Source of the DNA: Opitutaceae bacterium
Lineage (GTDB): Bacteria; Verrucomicrobiota; Verrucomicrobiia; Opitutales; Opitutaceae
Assembly (NCBI GenBank): GCA_030648295.1
Contig: JAUSID010000021.1
Coordinates: forward strand, 1 to 62,194
Reading direction: 5' to 3'
DNA length: 62,194 nt
Part shown: positions 50,824 through 58,676 of the stretch, in pieces
How positions within the stretch are numbered: the first letter of the stretch is position 1
Layout: every line of letters begins with the position of its first letter
Notes under the pieces: generated by a model
The model's input: only the letters and a program-made list of their open reading frames with translations
Told to the model about the DNA's origin: nothing
The model's database searches: none
Program-made: the position numbers and the translations under genes

Positions 50824-52440
50824 ATGATCCCGCGTCCGCTCCTGCATTTGCTCATCGCCGCCCTTGCGAGCGTGTCCCCCTTTCCGGCGATCGCGCACGA
50901 TCTGCCCTACGCCGTCGACAGCCGGCCGCCGGCGCCGCCAACCATTGATCCGGGGCCCGACGCGGCGGTGTTGCGCGTCCGCATCGTCGATGCGGTCACC
51001 AAAAAGCCGGCGAGCGCGACCGTCGCGGTCAACGGCGGGAACCAGGAGCCGGACAACGACCCCTACCGCGAATTTAGCCTGCGCCGCAGCGCGAACCGCC
51101 ACAAGGGGGCGATCCGCTCGCGGTCGATCCCATATTACTTCTACACCGACGGCCGGTTCGAAGTTCGCGTTCCGCCTGGCCCGGCGTCAATCGAAGTACG
51201 CAAGGGTTACGAGTATCGCCCCGTCGAGCTGACGCTCACGGCGCGGCCCAAAACAACGACCGACGTGGAGATCGTGCTGGAGCGCGCGATCGATATGGCG
51301 GCGCTCGGCTGGTATTCGGGTGACACCCACATCCACATGGATCGGACGGGCGTGAACGACGACACGCTGCTCACCGTCACCTCCGCGAAGGACATCCGCT
51401 ACGCGTATCTGCTTTCCTACAACACGCTGGGCTACGATCCCAGTGGGGCGGGATACGAGTCGTTTCGCCAGCAGCGCGGGCTCGGCGATGGCAGCCTGGC
51501 ACGGCAGGGAATCTATCACATCACCTCCGGTCAGGAATACCGCCCGACCCGCCTCGGCCACGTCACGATTGTCCTGCCGGATCGCTACGTCCCGGCGAAC
51601 GGCCGGACCGACAACGTCAACCGCGGGCCGTCCCTGGCGGTCATCGCGGATCAGACGCACGCCTTGCACGGCTTCATCGGGCTGGCGCACGGCGGCTATT
51701 TCAACCAGGAGGCCGACCGTCTGCTGCTCGAGCGCAAAATGGACTTTCTCGAGCTCCTCCAGTTCGGCGAATACCGCAGCCTCGGCCTCGAGGGCTGGTA
51801 TGATTTCCTGAACATCGGCTACCGGCTGCCCATCGTCGGCGCATCGGACTTTCCGCCCACGCGCGAGCTCGCGAGCGAAATGACCTACGCGTGGAGCGAC
51901 ACCGCCCCCACCCCGCGCTCCTTCGCCGAGGCACTGGCCGCCGGGCGAAGTTTCGCCACTTCCGGCCCGATGCTCTTCTTGACCGTCGACGGCCAGAAAC
52001 CGGGGGCCATCCTCCGGTATCCGGAAAAAACCGACGCCAGGCTGACCGTGGACATCCGCGTGCAGAGCCCGCAATACGCGACCCGTTATGTCGAGCTGAT
52101 CGCCAACGGGACGGTGGTCGAGCGCCGGTTCGATCCGGCGGGCCGCTCCGAATGGTCGCTGCGGCACGTGCTGCCGGTGCGCGCGAGCACGTGGATTGCG
52201 GCCCGGACCTACAGCGACGCCGGCACGGATGCACACACGAACCCGGTGTATGTCTACGTCGGCGATGCGCTGCCCTTCAACGCCACCAGCGCCCGCCAGA
52301 TCATCGCGCGGCTCGACGGCTCGGCGGCGGCGATTCCGCTGCCGGAAATCGTGGCCAGAATCGAGGCGCTGAAAAATGAATTGCAGAACCTGATTCGGGA
52401 TCGACGCTCCGCGCTGCCGTTGCCGGAAATCGCTCGATAG
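50824..52440 (+). CDS. Exported CehA/McbA-type PHP metallohydrolase
   Basis: A 538-residue protein. Signal peptide MIPRPLLHLLIAALASVSPF with cleavage near residue 24 (PAIAH). After an N-terminal beta domain (residues about 50-160) comes a PHP-like hydrolase with WYSGDTHIHMDRTG, SGQEYRPTRLGHVTIV, FIGLAHGGY and VGASDFPPT, which supply His/Asp metal ligands. The family includes carbaryl and other amide/ester hydrolases; substrate unknown here. The C terminus has a helical pair of IPLPEIVARIEALKNE type. Start ATG 50824 gives the leader. Confidence 0.85.
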   Translation: MIPRPLLHLLIAALASVSPFPAIAHDLPYAVDSRPPAPPTIDPGPDAAVLRVRIVDAVTKKPASATVAVNGGNQEPDNDPYREFSLRRSANRHKGAIRSRSIPYYFYTDGRFEVRVPPGPASIEVRKGYEYRPVELTLTARPKTTTDVEIVLERAIDMAALGWYSGDTHIHMDRTGVNDDTLLTVTSAKDIRYAYLLSYNTLGYDPSGAGYESFRQQRGLGDGSLARQGIYHITSGQEYRPTRLGHVTIVLPDRYVPANGRTDNVNRGPSLAVIADQTHALHGFIGLAHGGYFNQEADRLLLERKMDFLELLQFGEYRSLGLEGWYDFLNIGYRLPIVGASDFPPTRELASEMTYAWSDTAPTPRSFAEALAAGRSFATSGPMLFLTVDGQKPGAILRYPEKTDARLTVDIRVQSPQYATRYVELIANGTVVERRFDPAGRSEWSLRHVLPVRASTWIAARTYSDAGTDAHTNPVYVYVGDALPFNATSARQIIARLDGSAAAIPLPEIVARIEALKNELQNLIRDRRSALPLPEIAR

Positions 52441-52477
52441 TTTGCCGGCGCCGTTTCATGGTTCGGCCTGTTTCCGT

Positions 52478-52554
52478 GGACCCGTAGCTCAGATGGATAG
52501 AGCACTTGGCTTCGAACCAAGGGGTCGGGGGTTCGAGTCCCTCCGGGTCTACCA
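52478..52554 (+). tRNA. tRNA-Arg (anticodon TCG)
   Basis: A 77-nt cloverleaf. Acceptor GGACCCG pairs with CGGGTCT (first pair G-U), discriminator A, CCA encoded. D-loop AGCTCAGATGGATAGAGC, anticodon stem CTTGG/CCAAG with loop CTTCGAA giving anticodon TCG, T-arm GGGGGTTCGAGTCCCTC. All stems fold. Confidence 0.95.
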
Positions 52555-52600
52555 ATTTGGAATAGCTTCTGATTTGATCGGACATCTCCACGGCGCTCCT

Positions 52601-53560
52601 TTGAACCACCCCGGCCGCCTTCACCTCATCGTCAAGGCCGGTTATTCTATTGCCCTCCTCGCGCTCACATTGCTCACCGGTCCCGGCTGCGCGACGCTGA
52701 GGCACACCGCGACCAACCAACTCGGCGACGCGCTTGCCAGCGGCGGGGCAACTTTCGCGACCGACGACGATCCCGAACTGGTCCGGTCGGCCGCTCCGTT
52801 CAGCCTGAAGCTGATGGAAAGCCTCCTGGCTGAAACTCCCGCCCATCGCGGGCTGCGGCTCGCGGCCGCACGCGGGTTCACGCAGTACGCCTTTGCCTTT
52901 CTGGAGCAGGACGCCGACTTGATGGCCGACCAGGACTTTGCCGGTGCGACCCAACTGCGCACCCGGGCGCGGCGACTTTATCTGCGCGCGCGCGACCACG
53001 GGCTGCGCGGGCTGGACTCAGCCCACGAAGGATTGTCGGGCCGACTCCGCGCCGACCCGAAGATGGCGATGCGGGCCGCGGTCGCCGATGATGTGCCGCT
53101 GCTTTTTTGGACCGCCGCCGCGTGGGGTGCGGCCATCACCCTCTCCAAGGACAACGCCGAACTGATTGCCGACCAGGTGCGGGTTGAGGCTCTGATCGAC
53201 CGTGCGCTCGAGCTGAACGAGAGCTTCGACGCCGGCGCGATCCATGCGTTTCTGATCCCTTACGAGATGGCGCGGCGGGGCGCGGCGGGCGATCCGGCGG
53301 CGCGGGCGCGGCAGCACTTTGCGCGCGCGATGGAGTTGTGTGCCGGCGGCCAGGCCGGGCCGCTGGTCAGCCTGGCCGAGGCGGTGGCCGTGCCGAAGCA
53401 GGACCGCACGGAATTTCAGGCCTTGCTCAAGCAGGCGCTCGCCATCGATCCCGATGCTCATCCGGAATGGCGGCTGGCCAACCTCGTGATGCAGCGCCGC
53501 GCGCGCTGGTTGCTTTCGCGCACCGACGAACTGATTCTGCCCGAAATCAAATCGCCATGA
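52601..53560 (+). CDS. TRAP-transporter-associated TatT lipoprotein
   Basis: A 319-residue protein of the TatT (TRAP-associated TPR) family. A type II signal peptide is visible (YSIALLALTLLTGPGCATL) with lipobox cysteine. Four to five TPR-like helical repeats follow, for example ETPAHRGLRLAAARGFTQYA and DPAARARQHFARAMELCAGG. It should sit at the membrane and help deliver substrate to the TRAP system. No ATG precedes the leader after the tRNA; TTG 52601 is the most likely start. The stop overlaps dctP (ATGA). Confidence 0.85.
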   Translation: MNHPGRLHLIVKAGYSIALLALTLLTGPGCATLRHTATNQLGDALASGGATFATDDDPELVRSAAPFSLKLMESLLAETPAHRGLRLAAARGFTQYAFAFLEQDADLMADQDFAGATQLRTRARRLYLRARDHGLRGLDSAHEGLSGRLRADPKMAMRAAVADDVPLLFWTAAAWGAAITLSKDNAELIADQVRVEALIDRALELNESFDAGAIHAFLIPYEMARRGAAGDPAARARQHFARAMELCAGGQAGPLVSLAEAVAVPKQDRTEFQALLKQALAIDPDAHPEWRLANLVMQRRARWLLSRTDELILPEIKSP

Positions 53561-54582
53561 AATGCCGCTTCCTGCCTGCCTCCCTGGCGCTGGCCCTGAT
53601 GGTGGGTGTCATGCCCGCCGCCCGCTCAGCTGTGCCCGTGGAAATCAAACTCGCGACGATCCTGCCCGTGGGGACTTCGGGTCACCAGAGCCTGATGGAA
53701 ATGCGCGCAGCCTGGCAAAAGGCGGCGGGGCCGGCCGTGAAACTGACCATCTACGCCGGCATGGCGGAGGGCGAGGCGCTGCTCGTGAAGAAAATGCGCG
53801 CGCGGCAGATTAACGCCGCGTTGCTCACGGCCGTCGGGCTCTCGGAAATCGACCGCTCGGTTTCGAGCCTGCAATTGATGCCGATGGTTTTTCGCGACTG
53901 GCGCGAGGTGGATTATGTGCGCGAAAAGATTCGCGGCGAACTCGAGTCCCGCCTGCGCGCGAAGGGCTTCGAGGTGCTGTTCTGGGGCGACGCCGGCTGG
54001 GTTCGCTACTTCTCGAAGGAGCCGGGCGCCACTCCCGACGACTACAAGAAAATGAAACTCTTCGTGCTGTCGGGCGGCTCGCGGGAGATGGAATCGTTTC
54101 GCGAACTGGGTTTCCAACCCGTCAGTCTGGAGATGGAGCAGATTCTTCCGGGCCTCACGACCGGCATGGTCACTACAGTGCCGGTGCCACCGTTTCTCGC
54201 CAATGCGCTTCAAATCAACCGGGTGGCAAGGTACATGCTCGATCTGAACTGGGCGCCGGTCGTCGGCGCGGCCATCGTCCGGCGCGACGTGTGGGAGAAA
54301 ATTTCTCCGGAATTGCGCGCGGAGCTCCAGACGATCGCCACGGCCGCGGCGGAGAAGATTCGGAAGCAATCGCGCGCGGAGGACGATGACGCCATCGTCG
54401 CCATGAAGAAGAATGGACTCGTGGTCCAAGCCGAGACGCCGGCCATCCGGGCTGCCTGGCAGGCGCTGGCGGAACAGGCGTACCCCATGATCCGCGGGCG
54501 CATCGTCCCGGCGGAAATTTTCGATCAGGTACAGCGCGTGCTGGTCGACTACCGCGCCACACATCCTGGAGGCGCGCCCTAG
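53557..54582 (+). CDS. dctP: TRAP transporter substrate-binding protein DctP
   Basis: A 341-residue periplasmic binding protein with signal peptide MKCRFLPASLALALMVGVMP. Family motifs: EIKLATILPVGTSGHQSLME, AGMAEGEALLVKKMRARQIN, FEVLFWGDAGWVRYFS and LTTGMVTTVPVPPFL. In DctP proteins the conserved Arg that clamps carboxylates lies in the GWR-F segment; here it reads GWVRYF. Substrate is probably an organic acid. Translationally coupled to tatT; the membrane component follows after a 279-nt repeat-bearing gap. Confidence 0.88.
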   Translation: MKCRFLPASLALALMVGVMPAARSAVPVEIKLATILPVGTSGHQSLMEMRAAWQKAAGPAVKLTIYAGMAEGEALLVKKMRARQINAALLTAVGLSEIDRSVSSLQLMPMVFRDWREVDYVREKIRGELESRLRAKGFEVLFWGDAGWVRYFSKEPGATPDDYKKMKLFVLSGGSREMESFRELGFQPVSLEMEQILPGLTTGMVTTVPVPPFLANALQINRVARYMLDLNWAPVVGAAIVRRDVWEKISPELRAELQTIATAAAEKIRKQSRAEDDDAIVAMKKNGLVVQAETPAIRAAWQALAEQAYPMIRGRIVPAEIFDQVQRVLVDYRATHPGGAP

Positions 54583-54619
54583 GCCGGTTATTTGCATAGC
54601 CAGACGAACCAAGGCATGG

Positions 54620-54803
54620 GTCACAGAGGACACAGAGCTCGGACACAGAGGCAGCAGGAGGCCACAAGGTGTTTGGACGCGCCTGATGCGAATGGGCAGG
54701 CATTTCAAATTGGATCGAAGGGTTTTCCTCTGTGAACCCTGGTCGCCTTCGGCGCCGCCATAGGCGGGTAAACTCTGTGTCGGAGCTCTGTGCGCTCTGT
54801 GAC
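54620..54803. repeat. Long inverted repeat between dctP and dctQM
   Basis: Arm 54620-54650 (GTCACAGAGGACACAGAGCT...) is nearly complementary to arm 54773-54803 (...GAGCTCTGTGCGCTCTGTGAC). Same family as 41363-41490. It separates two parts of one transporter operon. Confidence 0.75.
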
Positions 54804-54861
54804 CAAAAAGGTTTTTTTCCTTCAGCCTGTGAAATGTTCCGGTTAGGCCGGTAAGTTCAAC

Positions 54862-56715
54862 GTGCCCCCCGCGACCGAGAACCCTGCCGCCATCGCCGCT
54901 GCGCCCCTCGGCGAGGCGGCCCCGCGCCGGTGGTGGCATTTCGGTGAAAACTTCGCGCTGGCGCTGCTGCTCGCCATCATGGTGTTGCTGCCGCTCGCCG
55001 AGATCGTGTTGCGGAAATTTTCCACCGGGATTCCCAGCGCGCCGGATTTTCTGCGCCACCTCACGCTGCTGGTCGGCATGGTCGGCGGCGTGGTCGCCGC
55101 GCGCGACGGCCGCTTGCTCTCGCTCGCAACGGCGCCCGCTTTGCTGCGCGGACGCTGGAAGGGATTCGCCCTCATCTTCAGCACGGGTGTGGGGGCGGCC
55201 GTCACCGCGTTCCTCTGCGTCGCGAGCCTGCAATTCGTGCTCCAGGAGCGGGAGGCCGGAGGCGCCCTCGCCTATGACATTCCCCTCTGGGTGATCCAAC
55301 TCGCGATGCCCGCCGGCTTCGGTGTCATCTGCCTGCGTTTGCTCTGGCGGGCGGCGGGAACGTGGTCGCGCCGCGCCTTTGCCCTCGTGCTCGCGACGGC
55401 GTTCATCCTGGCCGCCATCTTTCCGCCGATCGCGATCTCGAGCCTGACCCTGCCGGCGCTGGCGGCGTTGCTCGCGGCCACCGTCCTGGGCACGCCGATC
55501 TACGTCGCGCTCGGGGGCGCCGCGATGATCCTTTTCTGGGGCCGCGATGTTCCGATCGCTGCGGTGTCGGTCGAACACTACGGGCTCGTGACGAATCCGG
55601 CGCTGCCCGCCATCCCTCTCTTCACGCTCGCGGGCTACTTCATGGCGGAGGGCGCGGCGTCGCAGCGGTTGATCCGCGTGTTCCAGGCGCTGTTCGGCTG
55701 GTTTCGCGGTGGACCGGCCATTGCCACCGCGTTGATCTGCGCGTTCTTCACGTCCTTCACGGGCGGCTCGGGCGTCACCATTCTCGCGCTGGGCGGACTG
55801 CTCATGCCGGCGCTGATCGCCGCGCGGTTTTCGGAGCGCGACGCGCTGGGGCTCGTGACCGGCGCCGGCTCACTTGGCGTCCTGCTGCCACCGTGCCTCC
55901 CGGTGATCCTTTACGCCATTCTCGCCAAGGTGGACATCAAGGAGATGTTCGTGGCCGGGCTGGTGCCGGCGTTCCTTCTGATCGCGATGACGGGCGCATG
56001 GGGCGTGTGGGCCGGCCGCAAGGCGACGGAGGGCGGACAACGCTTCAACCTGCGCGAAGCCGGCCGCGCCGCCTGGGCCGCGAAATGGGAGCTGATGCTG
56101 CCGGTTGTTTCGATCGTCGCCCTGTTCGGCGGCTGGGCCACGCCGGTCGAGGCGGCGGCGGTGACCGCGTTCTACGCGTTCATCGTTGCCGTGGTCATTC
56201 ATCGCGACCTCGGGATTCTCCGGGACTGCCCGCGCGTGATGACCGAGGCCGGCGTGCTCGTCGGCGGGATCCTGCTGATCCTCGGCGTGGCGTTGGGGCT
56301 GACGAGCTACATGGTGGATGCGCAGATTCCGGATCGACTCGCCGATTGGGCGGCCGTCCACGTGCAATCCCGCTGGGTGTTCCTGCTCGGCCTGAACGTG
56401 GCGCTCCTGTTCATCGGCGGGCTGGTCGAGATTTACGCGGCCATCGTGGTCGTCGTCCCGCTGCTCATTCCCATCGGTGCGCGGCTGGGGATCGATCCGC
56501 TGCATCTCGGCATCATCTTTCTCGCGAACATGGAACTCAGCTTCCTCGCCCCGCCCGTCGGGCTGAACCTGCTGCTGGCGTCCTACCGGCTGAACAAACC
56601 GCTGCCCGAGGTGATGCGCGCCGTGCTGCCGCTGCTGGGCGTCAGATTCATCGGCGTGCTGCTCATCACCTATATACCGTGGATCAGCCTGGTGCTGCCG
56701 CACGCGTTGCGGTGA
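54862..56715 (+). CDS. dctM: TRAP transporter fused DctQM permease
   Basis: A 617-residue membrane protein combining the small DctQ (residues about 25-180, four helices) and large DctM (about 180-617, some 12 helices) subunits in one chain. DctM features: GGAAMILFWGRDVPIAAVSV, PLFTLAGYFMAEG, TGGSGVTILALGGLLMPALI, GAGSLGVLLPPCLPVILYAI and MELSFLAPPVGLNLLLASY. It should import the DctP ligand with Na+. GTG start at 54862. Its 3' end overlaps the convergent phosphoesterase gene by 32 nt. Confidence 0.92.
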   Translation: MPPATENPAAIAAAPLGEAAPRRWWHFGENFALALLLAIMVLLPLAEIVLRKFSTGIPSAPDFLRHLTLLVGMVGGVVAARDGRLLSLATAPALLRGRWKGFALIFSTGVGAAVTAFLCVASLQFVLQEREAGGALAYDIPLWVIQLAMPAGFGVICLRLLWRAAGTWSRRAFALVLATAFILAAIFPPIAISSLTLPALAALLAATVLGTPIYVALGGAAMILFWGRDVPIAAVSVEHYGLVTNPALPAIPLFTLAGYFMAEGAASQRLIRVFQALFGWFRGGPAIATALICAFFTSFTGGSGVTILALGGLLMPALIAARFSERDALGLVTGAGSLGVLLPPCLPVILYAILAKVDIKEMFVAGLVPAFLLIAMTGAWGVWAGRKATEGGQRFNLREAGRAAWAAKWELMLPVVSIVALFGGWATPVEAAAVTAFYAFIVAVVIHRDLGILRDCPRVMTEAGVLVGGILLILGVALGLTSYMVDAQIPDRLADWAAVHVQSRWVFLLGLNVALLFIGGLVEIYAAIVVVVPLLIPIGARLGIDPLHLGIIFLANMELSFLAPPVGLNLLLASYRLNKPLPEVMRAVLPLLGVRFIGVLLITYIPWISLVLPHALR

Positions 56716-57877
56716 ACCGGAAGGGCCCGCCAATCTTCATGCGACGCTCCGCCGGCGGATACCAGCCTTGGGGCGCAAAATTCGACCCATGGAGGTAACA
56801 TTGGACGCGCACTTCATCGCTACCCTCGGTGAACGTGAGCAGCCGGCTCAATGCGATCGTGGTTTTGTGCGCATGGTGTTGGCTCAGCGCGGAGCAGTTC
56901 AGGAAATTCACGTTCCACTTCTTCTCGAGGTGGGAACGGCCGCCGGTGCGATCATCCGGATTCGTGTGGGTGTGACCTCCAATCCAGAAGTCGATCGCGC
57001 CGGGCCGCGCCGCCAGGTATTTCTCGAAGGCCTGCGCGTCCGGCGACTGGTCCAACCAATATAGATACGAGGCGCCTTCCGGTCCGCCGTCCGGGAAATA
57101 GCCATGATAGTGGCTGACCCATTCGCCCTTCTTTCCCTTGACGTAGCCCTCCCACGGGCCCGAGGCGACGGTCGTCTCCTTCAACATGTGGTGATGGGTC
57201 GAAATGACGATCGCATCGCCTTTCGTCTCCACGTTTCGCTTCCACCACGCGAAGGTCTCGCCGGTCACGGCACCGGACGGATATCCGCCGCGTTTGCCGC
57301 GGCCGACCGGTGGCCCGCCGTCGTTGCGGTCCCCCATCATCAGGAAAAGCAGGTTGCCGACGCGAAACGAGTAGCGCTCCCACGTGCCGTCGATCGGATA
57401 AGGCCGCCGCCGCGCATCGACGCCCGAGAACTTGGTGTTCTCACCGGTCGGATCGATCCACTTCCGGAACCACCACTGCGTCGGTTCGCCCGGTCCGTTG
57501 GCATCGTGATTGCCGACGACTTCATACACGTCCTCGCGCCGGTGTTTCTTCAGGGCGCCAAACTGCCGGACGATTTCGGCCCCCTCCTCGTCGTCCGGCG
57601 TGCCCTGGCTGCCGGAAAAATCGCCGAGCATCAGCGCAATATCCCAGTCGAAGGGCGGGCCGCCTTCTTTGCCGCCGCGCTCGGAATGATCAATCGCCGC
57701 GCGAATGCTCTGGCGGCCATGCCGCAGATCCGTACCGACGTGCGGATCACTGGTGGCCCACAGCCGGAAGGTGCGCGGCGCCCCGGCCGCTTGCGCCCGC
57801 GCGGACTGGACCATCGGGCCCAGCCCGGTGAGTGCGGCCGCGACGCCGGACTGAATGAGAAAATCGCGGCGGTTCAT
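56684..57877 (-). CDS. Tat-exported calcineurin-like metallophosphoesterase
   Basis: A 397-residue protein. Twin-arginine leader MNRRDFLIQSGVAAALTGLG. Metal-site motifs of the calcineurin-like fold: SDPHVG, ALMLGDFSGSQG, VVGNHDANG, ISTHHHML and WIGGHTHTNP. It acts on unknown phosphoesters in the periplasm. Start ATG 57877 puts RRDFL at residue 3. Convergent overlap of 32 nt with the TRAP permease gene. Confidence 0.88.
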   Translation of the reverse strand: MNRRDFLIQSGVAAALTGLGPMVQSARAQAAGAPRTFRLWATSDPHVGTDLRHGRQSIRAAIDHSERGGKEGGPPFDWDIALMLGDFSGSQGTPDDEEGAEIVRQFGALKKHRREDVYEVVGNHDANGPGEPTQWWFRKWIDPTGENTKFSGVDARRRPYPIDGTWERYSFRVGNLLFLMMGDRNDGGPPVGRGKRGGYPSGAVTGETFAWWKRNVETKGDAIVISTHHHMLKETTVASGPWEGYVKGKKGEWVSHYHGYFPDGGPEGASYLYWLDQSPDAQAFEKYLAARPGAIDFWIGGHTHTNPDDRTGGRSHLEKKWNVNFLNCSALSQHHAHKTTIALSRLLTFTEGSDEVRVQCYLHGSNFAPQGWYPPAERRMKIGGPFRFTATRAAAPG

Positions 57878-58148
57878 GAATACCAAAGAACCCCCGACCA
57901 CGGCGACGTTCGACGCCGTTGGCCCGGATCGCGTGCGTTGATTCCACGAGGCACGGCCGCGCTGCTGCCACGGAGCGGAATCATGGTGATAGTGGACGAC
58001 CCGCGCTCGAACTCGGAACAGTGCCAGCGTGGGCCAGGAGGGTTACGGGACTACTGCGGGGCCAAAATTCCGCTGTCAAGATGATCGGCCGATGGCGGTC
58101 GAGCGTTCGCTGCAGGACGCGCTCAATCGGAACGCGTCGCCACCCCGG

Positions 58149-58437
58149 CTACCATGGCGGCGCGCCGGCGGGAGTGAACAGGCACATCTCGAACGACTCC
58201 GCCGCGCCCTTGCGCGCGAACAAATCCCGCCGGTAATTGCCGCGACTTGTGCGCCTAAGGCGCATGGATGACGTGATAGCACGCCCCGGTACCGCAGCTC
58301 GTGACGCGCAGAGTTCGCGTCGCAGCGCGCTTGGACGGAAAACGCCGGCTGGACGAACAGCGCAGCAGCGAACAGCCCTATTACCGATCGCGTGGTAGAT
58401 CGCCCCCGGGGAATTCCAACCGCAGCTTGCGCGCCAT
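58149..58437 (-). pseudogene. Broken REP-associated tyrosine transposase (RAYT) remnant
   Basis: Minus-strand remnants in order: MARKLRLEFPG from 58437, a one-base frameshift in the adjacent G-run, AIYHAI, then about 180 nt of unrelated sequence, then RGNYRRDLFARKGAAESFEM ending in CLF before the frame is lost at 58149. The pieces fit the N terminus of RAYT (Y1-type) transposases (typical start MARKLRLEFPGAIYHV-RGNYR). The catalytic HxH and Tyr region is absent. Direct repeats sit just upstream of its start. Confidence 0.7.
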
Positions 58438-58472
58438 CGCGCCACCCTGCCCTCAGCGCCCGCGGCCAAGGT

Positions 58473-58550
58473 AAATGGTAAAGCATGACCCCTGCTCGGT
58501 CGGCTCGGTCAAGGTAAATGGTAAAGCACGACCCCTTCTCGGTCGCCCCT
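58473..58550. repeat. Direct repeat next to the RAYT remnant
   Basis: AAGGTAAATGGTAAAGCATG followed by ACCCCTGCTCGGTC (58469-58502) is repeated as AAGGTAAATGGTAAAGCACG followed by ACCCCTTCTCGGTC (about 58510-58543). Such repeats commonly flank RAYT genes. The wider gap 57878-58676 has no intact gene. Confidence 0.75.
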
Positions 58551-58676
58551 GCAAAATTACTTGGCCGGGATAGCCGCGCTTCTAGGCGCACCGGAGCTGA
58601 CGGGTGGCTCGCGGCGTATAATCGGGCAAATAGGCTCCGAGAGTCCGCGAGCATTGTTTCAAATCCCGTCGCTTCT

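Noticed and set aside
52478-52554. tRNA-Arg as an integration site of a genomic island
   Set aside because: No integrase and no direct repeat of the tRNA 3' end was noticed in the window.
53626-55578. A 650-codon minus-strand frame across dctP and dctQM
   Set aside because: Crosses two real genes and the intergenic inverted repeat; low-complexity shadow.
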